Shown here: piece after piece, positions 1 to 10,518 of the stretch
How positions within the stretch are numbered: position 1 is the stretch's first letter
How the letters are laid out: the number at the start of each line of letters is the position of its first letter
Assembly (NCBI GenBank): GCA_023548195.1
Contig: JAJHZJ010000532.1
Location: 1,506,725 to 1,570,724, forward strand
Length of the DNA stretch: 64,000 nt
Reading direction: 5' to 3'
DNA from: Bettongia penicillata ogilbyi
Lineage: Eukaryota > Chordata > Mammalia > Diprotodontia > Potoroidae
Notes under the pieces: generated by a model
What the model saw: only the letters and a program-made list of their open reading frames with translations
Told to the model about the DNA's origin: nothing
Database searches by the model: none
Position numbers and translations under genes: made by a program

Positions 1-949
1 GCAATTCTACATGAAAGATAAGTTAATTAATAGGGTGCAGAACTGATTCATAGTGTGTGGGTCAATGGCACTGTCTCTGACAGAGGACCCAGAATTGAAG
101 ACATAATTCACTTTCATAAGCAGATAATAAAGAACAGAACAAAAGTCATTGGTTATGGAATTGGCCACACTGGGGGTTGGAGGAGCATGACTGGTCACAC
201 ATGGAGCCAGGTCAACCACTCTCTGTCCCTAAGGAGTGTTTTTGTGAATTTATGGGGGCCAGATGCATCTTGGGGTCACTGATATCAGACAGGGGCAGAC
301 TCAAAGGTGCCTGGGTATAATACCGCCTAAAGTTTACCTGGATGGGGTCTTAAGATCATCTAATATGATTCTCAAAGATAACCCAGATAATCATGCAGTT
401 TCTCAGAGATTGATGTTATGTGAAATAACACACTTCCCCTTGGCAGGAATGATTTGCAGGTGAAGCTGAGATAATAGTTCCCACAGAATTAGAATGCTTT
501 ATGAGAAAACTGTACTTCTAAAGCCAAGCTCAGAGTTTTTATTTAATTAACAGTGATTGTGGGAAGGCTTAACCCTTTGGCATCTGGCTCTGAGCAAGAA
601 AGACTGAACTTTTAGACTCATAAACTTCTTTATTTGGAGACAGAAGAGGGTTGGGTTTTGGCATTAAACATTAGAAGAGAGTTACCGAATTGAATATAAA
701 ATACATAATCAATATTTGAATTTCACAACATCACTAATTCCTATAAGTAAGTCAGTCGCTGTTGCAATATTAGCACTGAGAAGTGGCTAGAACTGAGGTA
801 GGAATGCTTAGCAATGGGTCTTCCTTCTGGCTCCACGCTTTTGCACAGGTTGTCCCCAATGCTGGAAATTACTTCCCTTCTTACTTCCTGTCTTGGAATC
901 TTTATATAACTCTTAGCATCTCTCTCTTCCAAAGAGAAATACATTTGTT

Positions 950-1472
950 AAACAAGTTGTGGTATATGAATGTCATGGAGTACTATTGTTCTGAAAGAAA
1001 CAATGAGCAGGCAGACTTCAAAAAAACCTGGAAAGATGCATATGAACTGACACTAAGTGAAGTAAGCAGAACCAGGAGAACATTGAACACAGTAACAGCC
1101 ACAATGTGTGAGGACTAACTTTGATAGACTTTTACCTCTTCTCAGAAATGTGAGGATCTAAGACAACTCCAAAAGACTCATGATGGAAAATGCTATCCAT
1201 ATCCAGAAAAGAACTATGAAGACTGAATGCAGATGGAAGCAAATTATTTGCTCTCTCTCTCTTTTGGTTTCTTCTTTCTTATGGTTCCTCTCGTTGGTTC
1301 TAATTTTTCTTTACACCATGACAAATGTGAAAATGCATTTAATATGAATGTATACGTAGAGCCTATATCGGACTGCATGGGGGTGGAGGGATGCGGAGGG
1401 GAAGAAAATTTGGAATTCAAAATCTTATGGAAGTGAATGTTGAAAACTAAAAATTAATAATTTTTTTTTAAA
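950..1472 (+). repeat. L1 LINE 3' end, 5'-truncated
   Basis: The segment contains the marsupial L1 3'-UTR signatures I recognise (GGTATATGAATG..., AAGCAGAACCAGGAGAACA, CTCATGATGGAAAATGC). It ends with AAAATTTGGAATTCAAAATC, GAATGTTGAAAACTAAAAAT and an A/T-rich tail. Only the 3' half-kilobase survives. Short ORFs through it are incidental. Confidence 0.85.
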
Positions 1473-2464
1473 AAGAGAGAGAAAATACATTCTGGAAGAT
1501 GATGCACTATTGGAAAGCATGAAATCCTTTGGCTTGCAATGATCAACAGGAAGAAAAGGATACAGGGAAAGGGTGAAAGGCAGTTCATGGTGTGATTTTT
1601 TTGGGGAAACTAATTGCCAATGGTTTATCATGAGGAGTTCCAGTTTGGGCTGTCATGTTTAGTTTGGTGAAAAGATGCAGGAAAAGCTGGCTGTAGCAGT
1701 TCTGACTGACACTGTCAGGATCAGGGGGGTTAAGTCATGGGGTGATCCCTAGGGCTAAAAGGAGAGAGACTGTGTCTCTCGTTTATTCCCTCTATCTCTC
1801 TTTATCTTCTTTCTTATTTCCCTGCCCTGGAAAACCAGTTCCTATTCCTGAGTTTTCCTGTTCTTTAAACTTATGTCTATGCCTTCTGTTTTCATTAATA
1901 CCACATATGTCTGTGGTTGTGTCCTTTGTTACTGGTGAAGGGTAAGAAGGGAGAAAGTGGCTAAACAGAAAATGAGAGCAAGATAAAGAAACACAGAGGA
2001 TAAGCCTCCCACTCTCTGAATGTAAGGGTAGAAGTTCTTCCCCCAACTAGGGCTTCAGAAACCAAAAGACAATTTTGTTGATAGTGATTTTTAAAAATTT
2101 TTTATAAATAATACCTCTCAAAGCAGCCCAAACCTAGACTATCTTCTTCATCTCCAAGAGCTAAAAATAGTGTTTTTCTGGTGATGGGAAGTGGGCATTG
2201 TTGAATCACAGTGCCTATCCATTTTTTTTCCCACTCAAGAAAGTTCAAAGAAATCTGTTTGTAGGGCTGGAGTTAGGAGCGGTTACTTGAAAGAGGGAAG
2301 TAGATGGACATGTCCACATTCCAAAGGCAGGGTGCAACCCTAACACACTCAGCTACATTTAGCACCCTTCACGGCTTGGCAGAGGGACCTCATCTTATTC
2401 AAATCCTTTCTGAGTCTCCTGATTGTTAGTACTTCCTTCTTTTTCTCCAAATTACTTTGTATTT

Positions 2465-2640
2465 ACTGTTTGCATATTTTATATTTACTTAGCTGCATAT
2501 CTGTTGTCTCCCCTAGTTGAATATAAGTTCCTCAAGGCAGGAACTTTTTCATCATTTTGTCGTTGTATCCCTAGTACCTAGCTCAGTTCTGGACACATAC
2601 TAAATGATAGTTGAATTGAATATTTGCTTGTTGATTTTAC
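2465..2640 (+). repeat. L2-like LINE 3' end
   Basis: The pattern AAGTTCCTCAAGGCAGGAAC, TGTATCCCTAGTACCTAGC, then TAAATGATAGTTGAATTGAA is typical of the degenerate L2 3' terminus. Confidence 0.65.
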
Positions 2641-2734
2641 TTGATAATTGATAGGGGTTTTAATTTGAAACCAGGGGGATCAAAATACTATAGTCATGGG
2701 TAAGAAAGAAAGAGAGTTAAGGAGACACTGTAGA

Positions 2735-2925
2735 AGAGGAGAAAGAATGCTGATCTTGAAGTTAATTGCCCTGGGTTCAAATCTTCCTTCTGCTATTGAT
2801 TACCTACATGACCTTGGGCAAATTACTTGATGTCTTTGGACCTCAGTTTCCTCATCCATAAAATGAATGTATGGGACTAGATGAACTCTTAAGTGTCTTC
2901 CAACTCTTAATCTTTTATTCTGTAT
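2735..2925 (+). repeat. MIR/CORE-SINE-type element
   Basis: CCTGGGTTCAAATCTTCC, TGACCTTGGGCAAATTACTT and CCTCAGTTTCCTCATCCATA are the tRNA-derived and core-SINE landmarks in sense order. Confidence 0.8.
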
Positions 2926-2999
2926 ATTTCATAAACATATTTGGAAACCATTATAAGATACTCAAGAGACAACCTCTACATCACCAGCCCAGAATTCAT

Positions 3000-3160
3000 A
3001 GTATTTAAATTTGGAAGTGACTTTAAAGGTCTTCTAACCTAATTCTCTTGTTTTCTAATTGAGGAAACTGGGGCCCAGAGAGGTTAAGGAACATACACAG
3101 TAAAGGACAGAAGTGGGATTCCAACCCAGGTCCTTTAATCTCAAAGCCAGAGAATTCAGA
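3000..3160 (-). repeat. MIR-type SINE fragment
   Basis: GAGGAAACTGGGGCCCAGAG followed by AGGTTAAGGAACAT and AACCCAGGTCCTTTAATCTC is the reverse complement of the MIR core. Confidence 0.75.
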
Positions 3161-3304
3161 GATCTTTTTCATTGTGTCTTCTCTGCTACTTTCAATAGAA
3201 GATGAAAACAGATCCTGCACTTTCTTAATTCTACGTTTTTACCTGACTAATATGCCCTCTGTTCTTCTATGTCTGTTAAAACAGTAGACACTATAGTAGA
3301 TATC

Positions 3305-3550
3305 ATTGTAAAGGGGAATTTAGGTGACATTGTAGATAGAGTCAGTAATATTTGAGCTCAAATATTGCCTCATATACTTGCTAGTTGTGTGATCCTGGGT
3401 AAGTCACTTGATCTCAGTCATCTTCAAAATCCTCACCTATAAAATGAGTCTAATAATAGCACCTATCTTATAGTGTTGTTTTGAGTATCAAATAAAATAA
3501 AAATGGAAAGTGCTTTATTAACCTTAAAGTATTATATAAATGTTATTCAG
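3305..3550 (+). repeat. MIR/CORE-SINE-type element
   Basis: GTGTGATCCTGGGTAAGTCA, the CTCACCTATAAAATGAGTC motif and a tail TATATAAATGTTATT identify a sense CORE-SINE copy. Confidence 0.75.
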
Positions 3551-4017
3551 TTGCTACCTGATACTCATTCACTTAAGATCATCAAAGAAATATAGGCACC
3601 ATGCATTTGTGACCACATGTTGTTTCAGTATGATAAGACAGCTGAAATAGCACATCCTGCTACTGTTTTTCTACCTCTCTCCCTATTTGGAGGTACACAA
3701 TATTTCTTCCTCCTTACTTGAAAGATGCCAGAGAGGGTAAGAAAATTCATCTGTTTATGTCTTTTTTTACATAGTCTGCTCTGGCTGAGCAGCCAACTTT
3801 TCATCAACATGCAGCAAGTCGGCAGAACAGTCAAAGAATACTTAGGCATGTTTTGAATTGGGTACCTATGTAAGAAATTCACCAAGAAATTCACCATATC
3901 ACCCTTGTGGGGTGATACCAATAATAGGTAGGCATCTCATTGACCAATCTCCCATTTCACATGTACAAAAAAATCAATTTTTTTTTGGCATATATAAATG
4001 ACTTAATATTCATTGAA

Positions 4018-4039
4018 AGTTCTATATCAATATAGAACT
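4018..4039. repeat. Short perfect inverted repeat
   Basis: AGTTCTATAT, two bases, then ATATAGAACT: 10-bp perfect arms. No associated element is recognised. Confidence 0.7.
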
Positions 4040-4743
4040 TATATGAGGGACAGATGTATTTAAACATACTTCTTCTCATTCTATTTCCTGTTATTGACTG
4101 AAAAGTCAAGCATTTGTCTCCAACTTCTTAGAATTTGCTCCATATCATGAATTAGACAGAAGTCTTTTATTTTTTGGATAGCATCATTTGACATGATATA
4201 ATGGCAATCAAGACCTGGCAATACTTGGCTTTAGTTATCTAATTTACCATGTGAGAAATCATGGGAGCTTTAGAAAATATCAGTTAGCATGTGCTTAGTT
4301 TTGGATTTATTTTTAATCCTGTGCATTTGGTAAAATTGTTTTTATAAATGTCACTATGTTCTTTCCAGTGTACTCAGATTAATGCAGATTTTTAAAAAGT
4401 TTGCTTTCACAAAGGTGAGCAATTTTAAAAATCATTTTTAAAAGGAAAACTGTATATGGATTTATGTCCTTCCAGATAACAGTAATAAAAGAAAACTTTT
4501 CTCTGGAATTTCCAGAAACACACTTATTTGTGCTGATTTTATCATTCATTTTTCACTTTCTTACATTCTTCTGTAGGAGCTTAATTCCTTTTTCAGTACA
4601 GTGTCTGTCAAATTCATCAGAATAAATAATGTTTTTACGATTCCATAGTCTTTTGGTTATCTCGCCCAAAAGCACCATTCCTACTGTGGACAGATACTGA
4701 GAGTAAATTTTATACAAACTATAGTATGTTTACAATATGTACA

Positions 4744-4995
4744 TCTGTTGTTGTTCAGTTGTGTCCAACTCTTTGTGACTCCACAGACCATAGCACACCA
4801 ATTAGGTCAAAGAGGTTTTCTCAAGCAAAGATACTGGTGTGGTTTGCCATTTCCTTCTCCAGTTGAATTAAGGCAAATAAAGGTTAAGGGATTTGCCCGG
4901 GATCACACAGTTTGTAAGTAGCGGAGGCTAGATCTGAACTCAAGTCTTCTGACTCTAAACCCAGTATTCTATTCACTGAACAACCTAGCTTCCCA
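4744..4995 (-). repeat. tRNA-derived SINE with RTE-type tail
   Basis: It starts with TTGTTGTTCAGTTGTGTCCA (the reverse of a GGACACAACTGAACAAC tail) and ends with AACAACCTAGCTTCCC (the reverse of the SINE head), with the inverted CORE region between. The family is abundant in marsupials. Confidence 0.85.
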
Positions 4996-5680
4996 AAATA
5001 TATGTGCATTACTTAGGTGTTAATGCTATGTGAGTTTGGGTTTTATTATAAATATATGACTAGTGCATTCTAGTACATGTCATTAGCTTGTTGGCTGATG
5101 TAACTGCTCTACATGGAGGAAGCTAGAGAGTTGCTTCTGGGAAAACTGTGGTGATGAGTAAAGGAAATGCCTTGCAGAGAATGCAGAGCATGCACAGATG
5201 TTGTGTAACTGACTCTAGTCTACAGACCATATGGTGAATGAGAATCTTTCTTACTGGCTTCAGAGGTATTCAAAAAGACTTCTCAGCTTTAGTGACTTCT
5301 CCATCCCAGCTGGGGAAGTGAACCATGAGCATCTGGGAATCAGTATTTAGGCTAAGATTTCAGAGCCAATGAAGCACCAATGGCATCAAGCCCCAAGGAG
5401 CAGGGAGTAGTTTTTGGGAGGGATCTTTGGGACCTCAGTCCATTTGAGGGATTAGTAAGGCAGACATGCCACATCTGGATATGAACTTGGTAGGATCAAT
5501 GCTATTTGGTCCTACCTATTTGGTCCTAGCTAATTTGGAGCTAATTTTTGAGCCCAGACCACCAAAGACTGAAAATACATAGGGCAAAATATGCCTTGGA
5601 GATATTGGGAGAAATGTTTGTATTTTTTTTTTGTTATATCTTTGAAGTTATATGCCTTTGGAAAAGCTACCTGATATTAA

Positions 5681-5896
5681 GTGGTCAAATGGAACTGGGA
5701 TGCTGGTTACAAGCTCCTAACAATGGGAAGAACACAATGGGGGGCTGGAGCCCATAAAGCAGAGGAGAGATACTCAACTTTTCATAGTGCCTTAAAGCGC
5801 CTGGTAAGAAGATGTAACAGCCTGAGTATGGAAGACAGAGCCAGAGTCCTTGCTACATATATTATAAATGAAAAGGGGAAAAAAAGCACAATCTGA
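5681..5896 (+). pseudogene. Unassigned 71-codon coding-like block, possible gene remnant
   Basis: An open frame with no ATG start (it follows an in-frame TAA) reads KWNWDAGYKLL...HKAEERYSTFHSALKRLVRRC and SMEDRARVLATYII to a TGA at 5894. The composition is protein-like: charged, helical and with no low complexity. The frame just upstream (EKLPDIKW) is offset by one base, suggesting a frameshifted remnant of a longer ORF. It lies 580 bp upstream of the candidate exon at 6277. I do not recognise the family. It could be a processed pseudogene, an old element-derived or captured gene fragment, or chance. Confidence 0.3.
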
Positions 5897-5924
5897 ACTT
5901 TTCTAAATCTGGAATTCTTAACCA

Positions 5925-6085
5925 TTTCTGTGTCACAGATCCCTTTGGTAGTTTGGTAAAGCCTGGACACCTCAAAATGATGCTTTAAAATGTATAAATA
6001 CATAGGATGACAAAGGAAGCCAATTATACTGAAATATAATTATTAAAAAAATTAGGTTCACAAACTGATGAGAACCTCTATTCTA
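5925..6085. repeat. Old dispersed repeat, DNA-transposon-like
   Basis: Segments such as GATCCCTTTGGTAGTTTGG, TAAATACATAGGATGACAAA and CAATTATACTGAAATATAAT match a repeat pattern I recognise as common in mammals but cannot name securely. Confidence 0.4.
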
Positions 6086-6276
6086 AATCCTCGTGGGCAC
6101 CAGCTATATGCGTAATACTTTTGTAAAGTTTAATTGCTGATTTTGTCTATTGTATAATGTCTATATATAATAGATGACTATATATGTCATTTCACCCTTT
6201 CCCCTCCAGAATGAACCCTGTCTTGTGACAAAAAAAAAAAATAAAATAAAATAAATTTTCTTTTCTCATTCCACAG

Positions 6277-6478
6277 GTACCACCATCTCTGAGGGCACTT
6301 AATTAAGGCCAGCCAATGGAAGAGCTGAACTTGTCTTGGAGAAAGGTCATATTATCTCATAATATAGTATAGGAAATAGAAGCAGTAGTAATAACTCTTC
6401 TGCACGGACCCAGTGAGAGACATGTCCCTTTACATTTCTGACTCATTTGTGAGTCCAGACCTCAGCAATCCCTTTGAG
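6277..6478 (+). CDS. Candidate alternative upstream first coding exon of SCAMP1 (coding part 6422-6478)
   Basis: A strong acceptor (TTCTTTTCTCATTCCACAG) ends at 6276 and a consensus donor GAG|GTAAGA lies at 6479. Between them an ATG at 6422 opens exactly 57 nt in phase 0, encoding MSLYISDSFVSPDLSNPFE. This aligns without gaps to canonical exon 1 (MSDFDSNPFADPDLNNPFK) with 10 of 19 residues identical. In the last eight codons most differences are synonymous (PDL and NPF kept). Length, phase, orientation and donor all fit splicing to exon 2. One NPF motif (residues 16-18) is kept; the first has become DSF. The ATG has G at -3. An 18-codon upstream ORF starts at 6315 in the putative leader. An acceptor upstream implies a further 5' exon; alternatively transcription starts between 6277 and 6421. 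I infer an alternative N-terminus of SCAMP1; expression is unproven and I know of no description of it. Confidence 0.6.
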
Positions 6479-7257
6479 GTAAGATAAATAAATTCCCCCT
6501 TCTCCTTAATGATTAATTCTGTTTACTGAGTATTGGTTGTACCCTGAAGCAGTGTACACAATGTGAAATTAACTTACAGCCTCTTCTCAGACATCTTACA
6601 ATGTGAATTGGACAGATAAGTGGTAAAGAAACATGGACACAGCTTTAGTAACAATTGGTTTAAAAACACTCTCAAAGATCAGGGATATAGTAGCTGAAGA
6701 GTTGATTTTGGTTATGCATAGAAGTTTTACTTTCAATATTGTTCAGTGTTTTGTGGTTTCTTAATTATAAATTACTGCACGTTTGCTCTGAATCACTTCT
6801 GAGGGAAAGCTGCCTACAACCTACATCTATAATGTTATTATCTTCAATAAGCTTTTGAAACCCCCTCCAGGCAAACTAAGTGTGCTCACTGTAACTCCTG
6901 AAATTTTGTGTATGTTGTTTCCCTCTCATTTTCTCCAGTTACTCAAATTCTACTCATATTTTGGTCCCTTCTTCTCCATAAAGCCTTCAAAAGCCATTCC
7001 TATCTATTGTGTTGTCTTCTACCATGTAATTCCTAAAGCACTTATTTCCTATTAGTCATTTGACAATTAATCCAGTACTGCCTTGGGAGATTTCAAGCAC
7101 TGTTGCATTTGTCTCAAACCTGAAAATGAAAAGTCTTTGCAAACTACATTACAGAGTATATAATTATTGTTTTTGATATACAGAACAGAAATACTAATTT
7201 CAGCTCATACTTAGAGATTGCTTTACTGCTTACATGGTGCTACCCTTTCAGTAATTC

Positions 7258-7447
7258 TGTGAAGACTGGAAGATCTGGGTTCAAATCCAGCCTCAGACAC
7301 CAGTTGTATGACCTTGAGCAAGTCACTTAACCTTGATTTGCCTTAATCTGCTGGAGAAGGAAATTGCATACTACTCTGGTATCTTTGCCAGGGAACCTCC
7401 AAGGACAGCATAAGCATGAAGAGCTGGACACAACTGAACAAATTATT
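7258..7447 (+). repeat. tRNA-derived SINE with RTE-type tail, 5'-truncated
   Basis: CTGGGTTCAAATCCAGCCTC and GACCTTGAGCAAGTCACTTA, the GCTGGAGAAGGAAATTGC motif and the tail GGACACAACTGAACAAATTA are the sense counterpart of the element at 4744-4995. Confidence 0.85.
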
Positions 7448-7569
7448 AGATTAGGGAGTTCTTTCTTCTCCTCAGCTGAAATATGCTTCCCTGAAACTTC
7501 TATCAGTCTGATTCTCTGAAGCTACAGGCAGTATTTTATGCTTTACAACTATAATAGACACTCATTTGC

Positions 7570-7990
7570 TCAGTTAATCAACAGGCATTTATTAAATGTC
7601 TGCTATGACCTTGGGAATACAAAAACAGAATAAAAAACATCTCTACTCATACTTAATAAATAAACATTCATTGGTTGACAAATTAATTTCAGGAAGGGTA
7701 GAAGAAAGAACCAGTCACGGGGCAAAGGAAGGTGATGATCTCTCCTCCAAGTTAACAGTTTATTAATTACCTACTGTATATTGGTGCTAGGCTATACAAA
7801 CTGGAGATATAAAGAAAGGCAAAAACAGTCCCTCCTTTCAAGGAGCTCATAATGTATTGGAGGAGACAACATGCAAAGGACAGGATTAGCCTACAAACTC
7901 TGTGAGGGAAGTGGCCATATCTTAGCCAAACTTTGCAAGGCTTCCCTAGTAGCCACACCACAAAAGGCATTTAAAAAATACTTCTTGAAT
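7570..7990 (+). repeat. L2-like and associated old dispersed repeat fragments
   Basis: Two partial copies carry the GGCATTTATTAAATGTCTGC / TCAAGGAGCTCATAATG pattern. They are followed by an L2-type end (ACTCTGTGAGGGAAGTGGC ... AAAAATACTTCTTGAATGAG). Confidence 0.55.
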
Positions 7991-8164
7991 GAGCTGAAAC
8001 AAAGCTGTCAGTGGGGAAAAGTCCATATAACAAAGCATGCCTCAGGGTTATAAGATCCCTTTGTCAGTCTTTTTCTACTACTTGTCCAATTAGAACGTTG
8101 GTTGTTAATGCTAAACAGTCAGACTATTATGTTCTATTGGTCTCCTAGACTAATAATAGGTACC

Positions 8165-8400
8165 ATTTTATACAGTAATGTAAGATTTGCAAAGCACTTC
8201 GCACATACCTCATTTGGTTGCTGAAACAACCCACCTAAGCAGATGCTATTATTATTTCCATTGTACAGATGAGGATACTGAGGCTCAGAGATGTTAAGTG
8301 AATTGTCCAGTCATGTAACTAGTAAGTGCCTGAAGCAAGATTTGAACTGAGACTTTCTTGACAAAGTTCAGCACTCTATTCACCAAACTATACATAGCTG
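8165..8400 (-). repeat. MIR/THER1-type SINE
   Basis: CAGATGAGGATACTGAGGCT, GATGTTAAGTGAATTG and the inverted head near ATACATAGCTG show an antisense copy. Its head end is the insertion point of the hAT element that follows. Confidence 0.8.
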
Positions 8401-8407
8401 CTTAGAC

Positions 8408-8617
8408 CAAAGGGGTCAAACATAGCCCTGGTTCCACAACATCCCCAAGAGTGGCCAGAGCCAGATTAAAATAGAATTGAGAAATATCTAACAAAATAAA
8501 TAAAAATACAATAGAACATGGATAATGTTAATATGTGGTTTTCCAAGTCAATATGTGACCACCAGGCATACTTATTTATAGTGTAGTGGGTCCCATTTCT
8601 GGAGTTTGATACCACCA
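8408..8617. mobile_element. hAT-type non-autonomous DNA transposon (MITE), about 210 bp
   Basis: The terminal inverted repeats are CAAAGGGGTCAAAC on the left and GTTTGATACCACCA on the right, related to the CAGGGGTGTCAAAC ends of hAT elements. Flanking 8-bp duplications are GCTTAGAC (8400-8407) and GCTTAGAT (8618-8625), differing only in the last base. Eight-base duplications are the hAT hallmark. No transposase ORF is present. Confidence 0.8.
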
Positions 8618-9204
8618 GCTTAGATGCTTTTTTCTGTTGCCCTGTTGCTTTCCAGGTAGCAGTTCACAGGCATTCTGCCCAGCAAGGCATTCATTGTAGG
8701 GGCATCACCATTGACAAATATTTTTGAAGTAGTAGTTAAAATGTATCACATTTGAAGTTCTCAGCAGCAGTGTTGAAAAATAAAAGGAAAAAGAACTTTA
8801 AAAAATGGTCCTAAATGTTCTATATCCTGGTGAAGATGATGAACTTTATTTCTCAGCAACCATCAAGCCATTGGTAATGGTTTATGGGGAACGTGACAAA
8901 TTGTTTTGTTTTGATTTAATGTGTCTTGACTTCATTGAACCTCCTGGTATGTTCAGGGTATTCTGTAATGGGCACTTTCCCACCTTTTTCATTGCTGTAG
9001 ATATCTTTAAACCTTTTTAACTTTTTATCAGTTTAAAATTTTGTTTTAGCACATACCCAGATTGATAGTCTCTGAGATCTTTTCTAGCTCTAGGCCTTTG
9101 AGTCAATGACACATATAAGTATAGTTACTTATTTTAAAGTTATATACTCACATAACAATATGTGAATTATGAAACATAAAAACTGAAAATGAAAAAAGAT
9201 GGGA

Positions 9205-9560
9205 TAAAGATGAAGTAATATTTGGTCTTAGAGTCAGTAGGGAGCCACTGGGATTTATTGAACAGGGGAGTAACGTGGCTGGACCTGTCCTGTGGGAAAA
9301 ATCACTTTGGCTATTGTGAGCAGAATGTAGAGAGGAAAAGACTGAAGTAGAGTGGCCGGTTAGGAAAGTGTTGCCATAGTCCACGCCAGAAGTGTTGAGA
9401 CTCTGAATGAGGATGGTGACTGTGAATACAGAGAGAAACTGAAAAGATGAAATAGATGTTATCTTGGTAGAAATGACGATTTGGCAACTGATTGGATATA
9501 TATGTAAGAGTGAATGATTTCCTGAATGTCTAGAAGGATGGCAGCATACTCTAGAGTAAG
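9205..9560 (+). repeat. Old dispersed repeat (unassigned family A), fragment
   Basis: GGGAGCCACTGGGATTTATT, GGGGAGTAACGTGGCTGGAC and GTTGCCATAGTCCACGCCAG are shared in pattern with copies at 31.4-32.8 and 45.5-47.1 kb. The 162-codon antisense ORF through it is incidental. Confidence 0.5.
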
Positions 9561-10094
9561 AAGGGGAAGATACTGTAAAAAGACCTGATACTGTAACCAT
9601 ATCTGCATCTGCTCCTCTGAGGGGTATCTGCTGCATCCATGAGGTGATTTGGATACATGGTTACAGGTATTCTTGTGTGGAAAGGAGTTTTTCCCAACTG
9701 TCTGTGAATTTGCTGGTCATGGGATCATTGATTTAAAGTTGGAAGGGACCTTGGTGACTAGGTGAATTGCCCGGTTACTTTATAACTCATCTTTCCATCC
9801 TCTGACTGTCTGATCACGGAGGCCTTGGTGTCAAGTTTTATCAGGCCTTAGTAGATAGTCTGTGAATTTTGTAGACTAGTCTATTGCTCATATACAAGTG
9901 CTCTATAACTTACAGTTTTAGAGTTATTGGTAGATACCGAGAAGTTAATTAATTGTATGTAAGTGACTAATCTGATACACTTGAACAGTGTCACCCAGCT
10001 TTCAGGAAAGATGACTGGATCTTCCTGACTCCTTGCCATGATACAAAAGGAGAGGCATGAATGTTCATGTATACAACTTGCTTTGTATATATTT

Positions 10095-10215
10095 GTTTGC
10101 ATGTTGTCTCTCCCCTGCCCCCCACCTCAGGTTGTAAGATCCACGAGGAGCCTCTTTTTTGTATCCCCAGCTTGCCTGGAATATAATAAGTGCTTAATAA
10201 ACGTTTATCGAATTG
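10095..10215 (+). repeat. L2-like LINE 3' end
   Basis: GTTGTAAGATCCACGAGGAG, then TTGTATCCCCAGCTTGCCT and ATAAGTGCTTAATAAACGTT, is the L2 terminal signature in sense orientation. Confidence 0.7.
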
Positions 10216-10230
10216 AACTGAATTCTATCC

Positions 10231-10340
10231 CAGGGGTGTCAAACCTATTGCGTGAGGCAGATTAAAATGTAATTACATTAATTAAAATGTAACAAAACAA
10301 ATAAAAATACAATAAAACATAGGTAACACGATATTTTCCC
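10231..10340. mobile_element. hAT-type DNA transposon, left part
   Basis: It begins with CAGGGGTGTCAAAC, the consensus-like terminal repeat, and continues into AAACAAATAAAAATACAATA, shared with the element at 8408. A convincing right end is not seen before the CpG island. Confidence 0.6.
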
Positions 10341-10502
10341 CTCCTCCCACCCCTTTCTGGGCTAGACACACCTTGGTCATTCCAAAGCTGAGCGTGACCC
10401 CTGGGTGGGTCCCAAACAAAAAGCCCAGGACTCACACCCTCTTCCAATTTCAGAAACGAACACCTGGGCACCCCAGCCTGGAGCCCTGATCAAGCCCCCC
10501 CC

Positions 10503-10518
10503 ATTACGTCACTTCCGG
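10503..10518. promoter_or_regulatory. CRE-like and ETS-like sites at the upstream edge of the CpG island
   Basis: ATTACGTCACTTCCGG combines TTACGTCA (a CREB/ATF-type half-palindrome) with ACTTCCGG (the reverse of the ETS/GABP core CCGGAAGT). The pair is common in CpG-island promoters and lies about 780 bp upstream of the SCAMP1 start codon, which may mark a separate start site. Confidence 0.5.

Noticed and set aside
8805..9020. 71-codon + strand ORF (GEDDELYFSATIKPLVMVYG...)
   Set aside because: It looks mildly protein-like but has no recognisable motif, no splice context and no partner frame; chance cannot be excluded.
9148..9636. 162-codon antisense ORF
   Set aside because: It lies within and beside an old dispersed repeat, is Ser/Thr/Ile-rich and resembles no family.
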